Of a stretch of 64,000 nucleotides of DNA, positions 9,086-17,186 are shown one piece after another (the first letter of the stretch is position 1; the number at the start of each line of letters is the position of its first letter). Origin of the DNA: Candidatus Zipacnadia bacterium (GTDB taxonomy: Bacteria; Armatimonadota; Zipacnadia; Zipacnadales; UBA5352). The notes below the pieces were generated by a model, which saw only the letters and a program-made list of their open reading frames with translations, made no database searches and had not been told where the DNA came from. Made by a program: the position numbers and the translations under genes. Location of the stretch: assembly GCA_029821735.1 (NCBI GenBank), contig JALGSU010000001.1:310001-374000 (forward strand), written 5' to 3'.

Positions 9086-9826
9086 ATGCGAATCACAACA
9101 CTCATACTCTTGCCACTGGTGGTGACCGTCATGACCGCAGGCGCCGACGCCCTCTACCCGCGCATCGAGCACGCGACCATCGAGGACCAGCCCTACACGG
9201 TCGGCGAAGTGCTCTACGAGGATGACTTCTCCGGCAATCTCCTCAACTGGCGCGCCGAGGGCGACATCATGCCCAAGATCACCGAGGGGCGCATGGAGTG
9301 CGAGACCCAGACTGGTCTAACCACCTGGTTCAAGACCAAGTTGTCGGGCGACATCGTGATCGAGTATGAGCGCCAGGTCTGGGCGGGCGGCGGGCCCAAC
9401 GACCACTCGCGTGACGTCAACTGCTTCTGGATGGCACTCGACCCGACCCACCCCAATGACTTCTGGGCTCGCTCAAACTGGCGTGGTGGCGCCTTCAAGA
9501 ACTACGCCACGCTGAGCCAATACTATGTAGGCTACGGTGGCGGCAACAACACCACCTGTCGGTTCCGCCGCTACACGGGCCTCGAGGCGCCGCCGCCCCC
9601 CATTCAGCACTACGACGACAATCCGCACTACATGATCGTCCCCAGTCACACCTACAAGTTCCAGCTCGTCTGCTTCAACGGGTTGGTGCAGTACATCCGC
9701 GACGGGGAGATCATCTTCGAGTTGCAGGACGCCGACCCTTACACGGAGGGCTACTTCGGCTTCCGCACCGTGCGCAACCACGAGTTCATCGACAACTTCA
9801 AGGTCCGTCGCCTGCTGGCAAAGTAG
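9086..9826 (+). CDS. Secreted DUF6250-like carbohydrate-binding/lectin-fold protein
   Basis: A 246-residue protein with a signal peptide (MRITTLILLPLVVTVMTAGA) and a single beta-sandwich domain. The motif series GGPNDHSRDVNCFWMALDP, GGGNNTTCRFRRYTG, YKFQLVCFNGLVQYIRDGE and PYTEGYFGFRTV matches the family called DUF6250, which is common beside polysaccharide lyases; no activity is established for it that I know of. It is the last gene of the + strand island, four bases after the heparinase gene, with a GGAGG ribosome site. A bidirectional terminator follows. I infer that it binds or trims glycans released by the neighbouring lyase. Confidence 0.75.
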   Translation: MRITTLILLPLVVTVMTAGADALYPRIEHATIEDQPYTVGEVLYEDDFSGNLLNWRAEGDIMPKITEGRMECETQTGLTTWFKTKLSGDIVIEYERQVWAGGGPNDHSRDVNCFWMALDPTHPNDFWARSNWRGGAFKNYATLSQYYVGYGGGNNTTCRFRRYTGLEAPPPPIQHYDDNPHYMIVPSHTYKFQLVCFNGLVQYIRDGEIIFELQDADPYTEGYFGFRTVRNHEFIDNFKVRRLLAK

Positions 9827-9853
9827 TCAGGTGCCACCCACCAACACGAACGA

Positions 9854-9884
9854 AACAAGGCGACCGCATCACGGTCGCCTTGTT
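9854..9884. terminator. Bidirectional hairpin terminator between the polysaccharide island and hslU
   Basis: A perfect 13-base-pair inverted repeat (AACAAGGCGACCG at 9854-9866 and its complement at 9872-9884) with loop CATCA. The AA/TT ends give short A and T tracts on the two sides, so it can stop both the + strand transcript ending at 9826 and the - strand hslU transcript ending at 9933. Confidence 0.85.
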
Positions 9885-9932
9885 CATGTATGCTCTGTGG
9901 GTCAACGCCTGATCCCGTTCAGGGCCGGGCGA

Positions 9933-11399
9933 TCACAGCATGTATCGGCTCAGGTCCTCGTCGCCCGCCAAGTCGCCGAGCTGTCGATTGACGTAATCAA
10001 GGTCGATGCTGATCTCCTGGCCCTTGAGTTCCGGCGCCTCGAATGACAACTCCTCAAGCAGGCGCTCCATGAGTGTGTAGAGCCTGCGGGCGCCGATGTT
10101 CTCGGTATTCTCGTTGACCTCCTGGGCGAGGGCCGCGATCTCGGTCAGACCGTCCTCCGAGAACGTGATCGTGACCTGCTCGGTCGCCAGGAGTTCCGTA
10201 TACTGTCGCACCAGCGAGTTCTCCGGCTCCACCAGGATGCGGCGGAAGTCCTCGCCCGACAGGCTGTCGAGCTCCACGCGAATCGGCAGCCGTCCCTGCA
10301 ATTCCGGGATCAGGTCCGATGGTTTGCTCACATGGAACGCACCCGCGCAGATAAACAGCACGTGGTTCGTGTCCACCGGGCCGTATTTGGTCTGCACTGT
10401 CGAGCCCTCGATGATCGGCAGAATGTCGCGCTGCACGCCCTCGCGCGACACGTCCGGGCCCATCCCGCCCTCGCGCCCCGCCACCTTGTCGAGCTCGTCC
10501 AGGAAGACGATGCCCCCCTGCTCGACCCGCTCCACCGCCTGCGACGCGATGGCTGCTGAGTCCACCAGCCGCTGTGCCTCGCTCTCGGTCAGCAATTCGC
10601 GCGCCTGGGCGACCGTCATCCGCCGCGTCGTCGTCTGGGTCGGGAAGAGGTTGCCCAGCATCTCCTGCATGTTGAAGCCCATCTCTTCCATGCCTTGGGG
10701 CGAGAAGATCTGCAGGTTCTGGCCACTGGTCTCCTCGACGTCGACCTCGACCTCCTGGTCCTCCAGTTCGCCCAGGTCCAGCCGTTGAGCAGTGAACTGC
10801 CGGACCTTCTCGTACTGTCGAACCTGCTCCTCGTGCCGCTGCTGATCCGCCGCTGCTGTCTCCACTGGCGTCGTATCCGGCGCCGTCCCTCCCAAGCCGG
10901 GCATCGGCCACGGGAAGCCCGACGTCGCTTCCTCCTCAGGCGCGCCACCCGCCAGCAACTCCACCAGCCGCTCCTGAGCCAGCCGTTCGGCCTCGGGCCG
11001 CACCCGCCGGATGTGCTCCTTCTCCACCATGCGATAGGCCACGTCGATCAGATCGCGCACTATAGAGTCAACATCGCGCCCCACGTAGCCCACTTCGGTG
11101 AATTTGGTCGCCTCAACCTTCACGAACGGCGCGCGTGCAAGCTGTGCCAGTCGGCGCGCGATCTCGGTCTTACCCACGCCTGTCGGGCCGATCATCAGGA
11201 TGTTCTTGGGGATGATCTCGTCGCGCAGATCCTCGGTAACATGCTGACGCCTCACGCGGTTGCGCAGCGCAATCGCCACTGCACGCTTTGCCTCGTCCTG
11301 TCCGACAATGTAGCGGTTCAGTGCGGCAACGATCTCGCGGGGCGTCATCTCGCTCGACAGCGTCAGGTCGACGCCCTCTTCGTGGTCTTGAGTTGTCAT
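9933..11399 (-). CDS. hslU: ATP-dependent protease ATPase subunit HslU (ClpY)
   Basis: A 488-residue AAA+ unfoldase that feeds substrates to the HslV peptidase chamber in the cytoplasm. Walker A GPTGVGKT is at residues 71-78 and Walker B is GIVFLDELDK. The pore-loop and sensor regions (GYVGRDVDSIVRDL, ENIGARRL) are present. An I-domain of about 120 residues (roughly 135-260) is Pro/Gln/Glu-rich and somewhat longer than usual, giving a length above the typical ~445-465. The C-terminal tail LSRYML is the segment that inserts into HslV. It lies 54 bases downstream of hslV in the order trmFO-like, xerC, hslV, hslU. Confidence 0.97.
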   Translation of the reverse strand: MTTQDHEEGVDLTLSSEMTPREIVAALNRYIVGQDEAKRAVAIALRNRVRRQHVTEDLRDEIIPKNILMIGPTGVGKTEIARRLAQLARAPFVKVEATKFTEVGYVGRDVDSIVRDLIDVAYRMVEKEHIRRVRPEAERLAQERLVELLAGGAPEEEATSGFPWPMPGLGGTAPDTTPVETAAADQQRHEEQVRQYEKVRQFTAQRLDLGELEDQEVEVDVEETSGQNLQIFSPQGMEEMGFNMQEMLGNLFPTQTTTRRMTVAQARELLTESEAQRLVDSAAIASQAVERVEQGGIVFLDELDKVAGREGGMGPDVSREGVQRDILPIIEGSTVQTKYGPVDTNHVLFICAGAFHVSKPSDLIPELQGRLPIRVELDSLSGEDFRRILVEPENSLVRQYTELLATEQVTITFSEDGLTEIAALAQEVNENTENIGARRLYTLMERLLEELSFEAPELKGQEISIDLDYVNRQLGDLAGDEDLSRYML

Positions 11400-11453
11400 C
11401 TTCCGTCTCCCGGTCCATGCCGTGGGTGCTCAACGGCGTATTGTCATTCCTGC

Positions 11454-11999
11454 CTACTTGGGCTCTTCGCCAACCGCAAGCATCGTCACACGGTCGTTCG
11501 TGAACACGCATGTCTCCGCCGCGATGCCCATCGCGATCTTGGCGATCTCCTTCGCGTCCAGTTCGGTATGCCGGCACAGTGCCTTGCCGGCGGAGGTGGC
11601 GTAGGGCCCCCCGGAGCCGATGGCCACCACGTCATCGTCTGGCACAATCAGATCGCCGGTGCCCGAGATGATGAAGGTGCGCTCTTCGTCCGCCACCAGC
11701 AGCAACGCTTCAAGGTGTCGCAGGGCCTTATCGGTCCGCCACACCTTCACCAGTTCCAGAGCAGCTCGCGGCAGGTTCCCCGAATACTCGTCCAGTTTCT
11801 CCTCAAGCCGCTCGAAAAGCGCCAACGCGTCGGCGGCTGCCCCGGCATACCCGGCGACGACCTCGCCGCCACGCATCTGCCGGACCTTCTCGGCTGTTGA
11901 CTTCATGATCGTGTCGTTGACGCTTACCTGGCCGTCCCCGGCCATCACGGTCTGCTTCCCGCGTCGCACGCACACGACCGTCGTTGATCGGATCTTCAT
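11454..11999 (-). CDS. hslV: ATP-dependent protease proteolytic subunit HslV (ClpQ)
   Basis: A 181-residue N-terminal-nucleophile threonine peptidase that forms a double hexamer capped by HslU. The N-terminus MKIRSTTVVCVRRG indicates removal of a short propeptide to expose the catalytic Thr of TTVV. Conserved AGDGQVS, GYAGAAADALALFERLE, WRTDKALRHLEALLLVAD and IGSGGPYA are all present, with normal family length. It lies 24 bases after xerC and is probably co-transcribed with it and with hslU. Confidence 0.97.
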   Translation of the reverse strand: MKIRSTTVVCVRRGKQTVMAGDGQVSVNDTIMKSTAEKVRQMRGGEVVAGYAGAAADALALFERLEEKLDEYSGNLPRAALELVKVWRTDKALRHLEALLLVADEERTFIISGTGDLIVPDDDVVAIGSGGPYATSAGKALCRHTELDAKEIAKIAMGIAAETCVFTNDRVTMLAVGEEPK

Positions 12000-12023
12000 A
12001 CATTCCCATTCCTTGCCGCGCGC

Positions 12024-12944
12024 TCACTCACTCTTGGCGAGCGGGTGGGCCGCCTTGTAGACCTTCTTCATCCGGTCGGTTGTTACATGTGTATACGTTT
12101 CCACGGTGCCCAGGTTGCGATGCCCCAACAATGCTTGGATGGTGCGCAGGTCCGCTCCCCCGTCCAGCATGTGGGTCGCGAAGGTGTGCCTCAGGGCATG
12201 CGGCGTAATCCGCCCGCTTTGCGCGCACTCCAGCACATACTTGTGCACTCGCTGCTGCACCGCTCGCACTGACAGCCGCTTACCGCCACCGGTTAGAAAC
12301 GCTGCTTGTGTGTCCGCATCCTGCGCCGCGCCGAGCAATGCCCTACGCGCTCCCTGCAGGTACCGTCGCAGTGAATTCGCAGCTCGCTCGCCCATCAGCA
12401 CGATGCGTTCCCGGTTCCCCTTGCCGATCACCCGGATCTGTCGATCCTCGAGGTCGATGGCGCCGAGGTCCATCCCCACCAGTTCACTCACTCTCACGCC
12501 GGTCGCGTAGAAGACCTCGAGTATGGCTCGATCTCGCATGCCCAGCGTGGTCGAGGTGTCCGGCGTTCCGATGAGTGCCTCCACCTCGGCCGGGTACATG
12601 AACTCAGGCAGTTTCTTCTCCTGCTTCGGAGTGGGCGCAGCGGCGGCCGGGTTGTGGCCCACCGCTTCCTCTGCGAGCAGGTAGCGGAAGAACGAGCGCA
12701 GAGCCGCCAGCTTGCGGGCGACGCTCGTCTTCGAGTACCTCTGCCGCGCCAGCTGCCCCAGGAACGCACGCACCGTCCGGTAGTCCACTGACGCCCAGTC
12801 ACCCGCGCGCTCTGGCCCCCAGTGCTCACCCAGAAAGTCCGTGAACTGATTGACGTCCGCCGAGTATGCCTCCGCCGTCGCCGGCGATACCCCACGCACG
12901 TCCGTCAGGTACCTGATAAAGGCATCCTGCCACGCAGAGCCCAT
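12024..12944 (-). CDS. xerC: Site-specific tyrosine recombinase XerC/XerD
   Basis: A 306-residue tyrosine recombinase that resolves chromosome dimers at dif. The N-terminal SAM-like core-binding domain is followed by the catalytic domain with Arg in ATGVRVSELVG, Lys in IGKGNRERIV, the HALRHTFATHML box, the His/Arg of LLGHRNLGTVETYTHV, and the nucleophilic Tyr in ETYTHV. The ATG has AGGAG 9 bases upstream. Its position between a TrmFO-like gene and hslVU matches the classical Firmicutes-type trmFO-xerC-hslVU order. That favours a housekeeping Xer rather than a mobile-element integrase. XerC and XerD cannot be told apart from sequence alone. Confidence 0.93.
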   Translation of the reverse strand: MGSAWQDAFIRYLTDVRGVSPATAEAYSADVNQFTDFLGEHWGPERAGDWASVDYRTVRAFLGQLARQRYSKTSVARKLAALRSFFRYLLAEEAVGHNPAAAAPTPKQEKKLPEFMYPAEVEALIGTPDTSTTLGMRDRAILEVFYATGVRVSELVGMDLGAIDLEDRQIRVIGKGNRERIVLMGERAANSLRRYLQGARRALLGAAQDADTQAAFLTGGGKRLSVRAVQQRVHKYVLECAQSGRITPHALRHTFATHMLDGGADLRTIQALLGHRNLGTVETYTHVTTDRMKKVYKAAHPLAKSE

Positions 12945-12998
12945 GTGCTTTGTCTCCTGCCTCGATGTGTGCTGCGATAGTGTGCCTCGATGGCTGCT

Positions 12999-14312
12999 TC
13001 AAATACTCGGCAGTTGTGCTGCGAACTCCTCCATCGCTGTCAATGCCCGCTCGGCTTGCCGTTGCCGCCGGGCTTCCTTGGTGTTGTCGTCGCCCTCTGG
13101 CGCTTCGGGGAGCAGCCCGAAGTTCGCCTGCACCAGCCCGTTCGGGGCGGTCGGCGCCTCGGTCAGTGCTCGGCACAGGTGTCCGGTCAGCGTCTCCCAC
13201 GGCGCTCGTCTCGGCTCCTCGCCCAGTGCTTCCAGGGCCGCGCCCACGCCCGCCATCAGCCCCGTCGCCATGGCCTCGGTGTAGCCCATCCCTCCGGCCA
13301 GTATACCCGCAATGAAGACGCTCGGCGTGCGCTGCAGTTGCAGCGTGGGCAACAGCGCCTCCGCAGGCACGCAAGGCAGCCGATGTACCATCCCCGGCCG
13401 CACCAGCTCCGTCCCGGCCAGCCCAGCCACCGCGGCCAGCACATGTGCCTGCGCCTCGGCGGTCAGCGTTGTGGCGACGCCGGCCAGCGCGTAGCGCGTT
13501 CGCTCAGCATCATCTGGCACCAGACGCAGCGCTCCGGGCGCCTGCACAGAATCGTCCCCACGCGGCGTTGCCAGCACCCGCCCGCGCAGCCTGCCGACGT
13601 CGCTTGCGGCCAGTTCCTCGGCCAGCGGCGTCTCGTCTCCCAGTATCCCCTCGGGGATCCCGGGCACACTCACGCGCTCGCCGGTGCTCAGCCGCTCGAC
13701 CACCTCGGCGATCTCGTCCTCAGCCAGTGGGATGAACAGACTCTGCTCCGCCCCCGGATACTGCGGAGCCCACACGGCCGGCTCTGCATCCAGGGCCTCC
13801 CCGGCCACGAGCGGTGCCCGACCCCACCACGCGAAGCGGTAGGCGTGCCCCGCTGCTTCGTAGATATCCTGCGCCAGCGGCGACCACGTTGCCGGGCCTG
13901 TCGCCACCACCACGGGGCCGTCAGCGGGGAGCGTCTCCACACTCTCTCGACGCACCTCGATGCCCGGGTGTTCGCTGATGAGCTGGGTGACCGCTCGCGC
14001 AAACGCCTGCCTGTCCACGGTCAGATCGATCTGACCGGTCCTGGTCTGCTCGCCGCAATCAGCCAGCGGCCCACTCAGCCGCGCCAATTCCGCGCGCAGC
14101 AAGCCGGCGGCTTTCTCGAGGCCCGCCGCCCCCAAGTCGACTGAACCGGTCAATTCTGCGAGCAGATCACTGCTGTACAGGGGAGAGGTGTATGTGGGGC
14201 GTTGCTCGTAGACGGTCACCGGTGCACCCACTCGGGCCGCGCCTAACGCGGCTGCGCACCCGGCGATGCCCCCGCCGATAACGGTGACGTGCTGGCTCCT
14301 GGCTGCATTCAT
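12999..14312 (-). CDS. TrmFO-like FAD-dependent protein lacking both catalytic cysteines
   Basis: A 437-residue protein starting at MNAARSQHV, a start chosen because it begins directly before the Rossmann FAD motif VIGGGIAGCAAALG (residues 11-24), has AGGGGAC upstream, and gives normal TrmFO length. YEQRPTYTSPLYSSDLLAEL, LTVDRQAFARAVTQ, VVVATGPATW, PGMVHRL and FIAGILAGGMGYTEAMATGL correspond to TrmFO landmarks. TrmFO makes m5U54 in tRNA using methylene-THF. In Bacillus TrmFO the nucleophile region reads VCSNSL; here the aligned stretch is LTGSVDL, and the GCMPIE region is replaced by GIPEGI. Both mechanistically important cysteines therefore look missing. Gene order is that of trmFO, but the activity is doubtful. 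Confidence 0.8.
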   Translation of the reverse strand: MNAARSQHVTVIGGGIAGCAAALGAARVGAPVTVYEQRPTYTSPLYSSDLLAELTGSVDLGAAGLEKAAGLLRAELARLSGPLADCGEQTRTGQIDLTVDRQAFARAVTQLISEHPGIEVRRESVETLPADGPVVVATGPATWSPLAQDIYEAAGHAYRFAWWGRAPLVAGEALDAEPAVWAPQYPGAEQSLFIPLAEDEIAEVVERLSTGERVSVPGIPEGILGDETPLAEELAASDVGRLRGRVLATPRGDDSVQAPGALRLVPDDAERTRYALAGVATTLTAEAQAHVLAAVAGLAGTELVRPGMVHRLPCVPAEALLPTLQLQRTPSVFIAGILAGGMGYTEAMATGLMAGVGAALEALGEEPRRAPWETLTGHLCRALTEAPTAPNGLVQANFGLLPEAPEGDDNTKEARRQRQAERALTAMEEFAAQLPSI

Positions 14313-14340
14313 GGGCTGCGTTGTCCCCTGCAGTGGTCCC

Positions 14341-14598
14341 TCAGGGATGCCACTGTGGGTTGGAGCGCTTGTACATCGGCATATCCACCCACGCCGAGTC
14401 CACTTCATGCACTGAGGCAGGCGGTGGTGTGGCGGCCGCAGCTTCGTCGGGCGCCGGTGCTCGCCACCACAGCATGCCGGTCACCCAGAACGCCGCGCCC
14501 CATGCCACCGCAAGCGGCACCGCCATCACCAGCACGGTGCGCAGCCAGCCATTGCGGCTGACGGTGGCCTTCTCCTCATTCGCGGCTTCGGCGCTCAT
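14341..14598 (-). CDS. Small single-pass membrane protein, function unknown
   Basis: An 85-residue protein starting MSAEAANEEK. Its ATG overlaps the stop codon of the upstream zinc-ribbon gene as ATGA, so the two are translationally coupled. Residues ~17-38 (LRTVLVMAVPLAVAWGAAFW) form one transmembrane segment. It is followed by a Pro/Ala-rich linker and a short tail ending MYKRSNPQWHP. It lies 28 bases upstream of the TrmFO-like gene and is presumably in the same transcript. I recognise no family. Confidence 0.65.
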   Translation of the reverse strand: MSAEAANEEKATVSRNGWLRTVLVMAVPLAVAWGAAFWVTGMLWWRAPAPDEAAAATPPPASVHEVDSAWVDMPMYKRSNPQWHP

Positions 14599-14714
14599 TT
14601 TGGGCGATTCCTCTGCATCCGCACCATACTGCATCTGGGGCAGATGAACTTGCGCTTGTTGTGGTGGACGCCTCGCTGCTGTTTCATGGCCACGCGGCAT
14701 TTGGGGCAGGTCAA
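14595..14714 (-). CDS. Zinc-ribbon microprotein (39 residues)
   Basis: A 39-residue gene missed by usual length cut-offs. TTG is chosen as start because GAGGAG lies nine bases upstream and the first residues are MTCPKC. Two CPxC knuckles (Cys3/Cys6 and Cys25/Cys28) separated by a basic stretch (KQQRGVHHNKRK) make a typical C4 zinc ribbon, ending in MQRNRPK. The stop codon overlaps the next ATG. A near-consensus promoter sits about 40 bases upstream, so this is the first gene of the trmFO-like/xerC/hslVU transcript. The basic charge suggests nucleic-acid or ribosome contact, which is inference. It could also be a remnant of a topA-type zinc-ribbon tail, since topA often precedes trmFO. Confidence 0.65.
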   Translation of the reverse strand: MTCPKCRVAMKQQRGVHHNKRKFICPRCSMVRMQRNRPK

Positions 14715-14752
14715 CCCGACTCGCTCCTCAGTGCGCAAGCTTAACGATATTG

Positions 14753-14781
14753 ATTCTATAGGTCCCCCGACGCAGTGTCAA
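14753..14781 (-). promoter_or_regulatory. Sigma-70-type promoter for the zinc-ribbon/trmFO-like/xerC/hslVU operon
   Basis: On the - strand a perfect TTGACA (-35, 14776-14781) is followed by a 17-base spacer and TAGAAT (-10, 14753-14758). The predicted start near 14746 leaves a leader of about 30 bases before the TTG start with its GAGGAG ribosome site. Confidence 0.8.
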
Positions 14782-14821
14782 GCACGCGCCCGTTCACCAC
14801 TGAGCCCACTCGTCCTCGCCA

Positions 14822-14846
14822 CATGAAGGAATCCGCCGCCTTCATG
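14822..14846. repeat. 8-bp inverted repeat upstream of the CoA-binding gene
   Basis: CATGAAGG at 14822-14829 and CCTTCATG at 14839-14846 with a nine-base loop. It lies about 50 bases upstream of the CoA-binding protein start, so it could be a leader hairpin or an operator. No T tract follows, so it is not a convincing terminator. Confidence 0.4.
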
Positions 14847-14893
14847 CCCAAGCTATCGCCTGCAGTCAGCCGAATCCCATGGAGGTGCCGTCA

Positions 14894-15268
14894 GTGGGCA
14901 AGAGCATCGCCGTCATTGGTGCGTCCAGCAAGCGAGATAAGTATGGCAACAAGGCCGTCCGAGCCTTTGCTGCCGAGGGATATACAGTCTACCCGATCAA
15001 CCCCAACGAGACCGAAATCGAGGGCCTCGCCGCATACGCTTCAGTGGCCGATGTGCCCGGCGAGATCGATGAGGCGACCTTCTACCTGCACCCCAAGTGG
15101 GGGTTGTCCGTGGCCGATGCCGTCATCGAGAAGGGCATTCCGGTCGTGCACCTCAACCCCGGTGCCGAGAGCCCCGAACTCGTCACAAAGCTCAGTGATG
15201 CTGGCGTCGAGGTCATCCAGGGCTGCAGTATCATCGCAGTTGGGCGCACTCCCGGCGAGTTTGGCTAA
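14894..15268 (+). CDS. CoA-binding domain protein (YccU-like)
   Basis: A 124-residue Rossmann-type CoA-binding protein. Start chosen at GTG (MGKSIAVIGASSKRDKYG) because GGAGGT lies seven to eight bases upstream; the ATG 15 bases earlier would place that ribosome site inside the gene. Motifs are IAVIGASSKRDKYGNKAVRA, VYPINPNETEIEGL, YLHPKWG and IQGCSIIAVG. The family resembles the N-terminal domain of succinyl-CoA synthetase alpha chain and is usually described as CoA-binding, with no defined reaction. It stands alone between the - strand hslUV cluster and the pilB/gspE gene. Confidence 0.9.
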   Translation: MGKSIAVIGASSKRDKYGNKAVRAFAAEGYTVYPINPNETEIEGLAAYASVADVPGEIDEATFYLHPKWGLSVADAVIEKGIPVVHLNPGAESPELVTKLSDAGVEVIQGCSIIAVGRTPGEFG

Positions 15269-15344
15269 CCCGCCCACGCAGGAATTTCGCGCATGGCGAC
15301 GAAGCGTATAGCGGTCGATCATACCACGTCGCGGTGAGGATCAG

Positions 15345-17084
15345 ATGAGCAAGATTGACTGGGAACGCGAGCAGACTGTACTGAAGCTGCTGCACAAGCA
15401 GAAAGCCCTCACCGCCGATCAGGCGCGCGAGGTCTACCAGGAGGGCATGCGCAGCGAGATATCCGCCCTCGATCTGGCCGTGCAGCGCGGCTACGTGACC
15501 GGCGATCAGATCGACGAGGTCCGGGGCGGCCCCGCCCAGGAACTCACCGATCTGCGCGAGATGCATATCGATCCCTCGATAGTGAGTCTCATCGCGCCGG
15601 ACCTCGGCCGTCGCCTCCGCGCGTTCCCTGTCGGCATTGCGGGCGATGACTTGACGGTCGCGATGAGCGACCCTGACGACGTCGCTGCCATCGACGAGTT
15701 GCGCCGGCAGAGCGGCCATCGCATCAGGCCGCTACGTGTGAGCGACCCCGAGGTCGCGTGGGCCATGGACACGTACTGGGCCGACGACGACGTCACCGAA
15801 CTTGACACCAAGGTCGCCGGCCGCGTCGAAGGCCTCAGCGAAGAGGTCGACCGCATCGCCGATCTCTCTGACGCTCCCGCCGTCGTTCAGCTTGCCAGCA
15901 CACTCATCACCGAAGGCGTCAACCGCGGCGCCAGCGACGTCCACATTGAGGCCAAGCGTCAGGGGGTCACCGTTCGCTACCGCATCGACGGCATGATCGA
16001 ACATGCGATGGACCTGCCGGACACCATTAAGGCTGCCCTGCTCTCGCGCGTGAAAATCATGTCCAACATGGACATTGGCGAGGCACGCCTGCCTCAGGAC
16101 GGGCGCTTCACCACCCAGGCGGCGGGCCGCCGCGTCGATGTCCGCGCTGCCCTGCGCCCCACCGCTTTCGGCGAGAACATCGTGCTGCGGCTGCTTGACA
16201 AAAACCGCCTCTACATCACGTTCGAGCAACTTGGCATGTCCTCGTCCCTGCGCGACCAGCTTGAGGGTATCCTGCGCGCGTCACGTGGCCTGCTCACCAT
16301 CGCTGGGGGCACGGGCTCGGGCAAGAGCACCACGCTCTACGCTGCTCTCCACGCCCTGCGTCAGCGGGCGCTCAATATCGAAACCGTGGAAGACCCCATC
16401 GAGTATCAACTCGAGGGCATCAACCAGTCGAGCGCCCGCCCCGACATCGGCGCCGGGTTTGCCGAGCACGTGCGCGCCATGTTGCGCCAGGACCCCGACG
16501 TCATCATGGTCGGCGAGTCGCGCGACTTCGAGACCATGGACGCCGCCTACCGGGCTGCGCTCACCGGCCACCTCGTCCTCACCAGTCTGCACGCCAACGA
16601 CGCACCTGCCGCCGTGACCCGCATGCTCCAGATGGGCGTAGAGCCCTACCTCGTGTCCTCGGCACTGCGTGCGGTCATCGCCCAGCGGCTCGTGCGCAAG
16701 ATCTGCCCCGAGTGCAAGATCAGCCGCAAGGTTGACGACGTGCTCGCCGACGCGCCGGCGCTGCGCAAATTGCTGAACGAACACCGCATCACTGCCGTGG
16801 CTGCTGGCGAGGGCTGTGACAGGTGCCGCAACACCGGCTTTGCGGGTCGCACCGGCCTGTTCGAGCTCATGCGCATGAGTCCCGACCTCAAGCAGATGAT
16901 CCTCGAGGCCGTGGACGAGGAAGCGCTCCGCGACGCGGCCGTCTCTGAGGGCATGGTGCCCATGACTGCCGACGCGATGGCCAAGCTCCGCTCAGGGATC
17001 ATCGGCATCGACGGGCTGATGGAGTTGTATGCTGACTTGAGCACCGACTACAACGACGACGTCATTCGACTGAGCAACCTGTAG
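15345..17084 (+). CDS. Type IV pilus / type II secretion assembly ATPase (PilB/GspE)
   Basis: A 579-residue hexameric ATPase that powers extension of type IV pili or pseudopili at the inner membrane. It has an N-terminal MshEN/GspE-N domain (residues ~1-130), then the catalytic core: Walker A GGTGSGKSTTLY near residue 320, the Asp box EDPIEYQLEGINQ, Walker B MVGESRDFETMDAA and the His box TGHLVLTSLHAND. The zinc tetracysteine is CPEC (about residue 454) and CDRC (about residue 491). The start has GAGGATCAG upstream. No pilT or pilC neighbour is present, so the apparatus genes are scattered; a pseudopilin-like gene lies at 42218-42853. Confidence 0.92.
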   Translation: MSKIDWEREQTVLKLLHKQKALTADQAREVYQEGMRSEISALDLAVQRGYVTGDQIDEVRGGPAQELTDLREMHIDPSIVSLIAPDLGRRLRAFPVGIAGDDLTVAMSDPDDVAAIDELRRQSGHRIRPLRVSDPEVAWAMDTYWADDDVTELDTKVAGRVEGLSEEVDRIADLSDAPAVVQLASTLITEGVNRGASDVHIEAKRQGVTVRYRIDGMIEHAMDLPDTIKAALLSRVKIMSNMDIGEARLPQDGRFTTQAAGRRVDVRAALRPTAFGENIVLRLLDKNRLYITFEQLGMSSSLRDQLEGILRASRGLLTIAGGTGSGKSTTLYAALHALRQRALNIETVEDPIEYQLEGINQSSARPDIGAGFAEHVRAMLRQDPDVIMVGESRDFETMDAAYRAALTGHLVLTSLHANDAPAAVTRMLQMGVEPYLVSSALRAVIAQRLVRKICPECKISRKVDDVLADAPALRKLLNEHRITAVAAGEGCDRCRNTGFAGRTGLFELMRMSPDLKQMILEAVDEEALRDAAVSEGMVPMTADAMAKLRSGIIGIDGLMELYADLSTDYNDDVIRLSNL

Positions 17085-17186
17085 ACTCAAGCTCGACCTC
17101 GTCGCCCCTTGTGGCATTCGCCGCAGCCTCTGCACGTCCGCTGATGCCACACTGGCTCTACTCAACCAGCGTTTCGGAGGCCCATC

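Noticed and set aside
10695..11900. 401-codon + strand open frame across hslU/hslV
   Set aside because: Lies antisense to two clear housekeeping genes and spans their intergenic gap.
12024..12944. Integrase of a mobile element
   Set aside because: Gene order with hslVU and a trmFO-like gene and absence of attachment sites or cargo indicate a housekeeping Xer recombinase.
12990..14144. 384-codon + strand open frame opposite the TrmFO-like gene
   Set aside because: Antisense shadow; the - strand protein has FAD-binding and TrmFO motifs, this one has none.
14822..14846. Terminator upstream of the CoA-binding gene
   Set aside because: The inverted repeat lacks a T tract, and no transcript needs to end there, because the flanking genes diverge.
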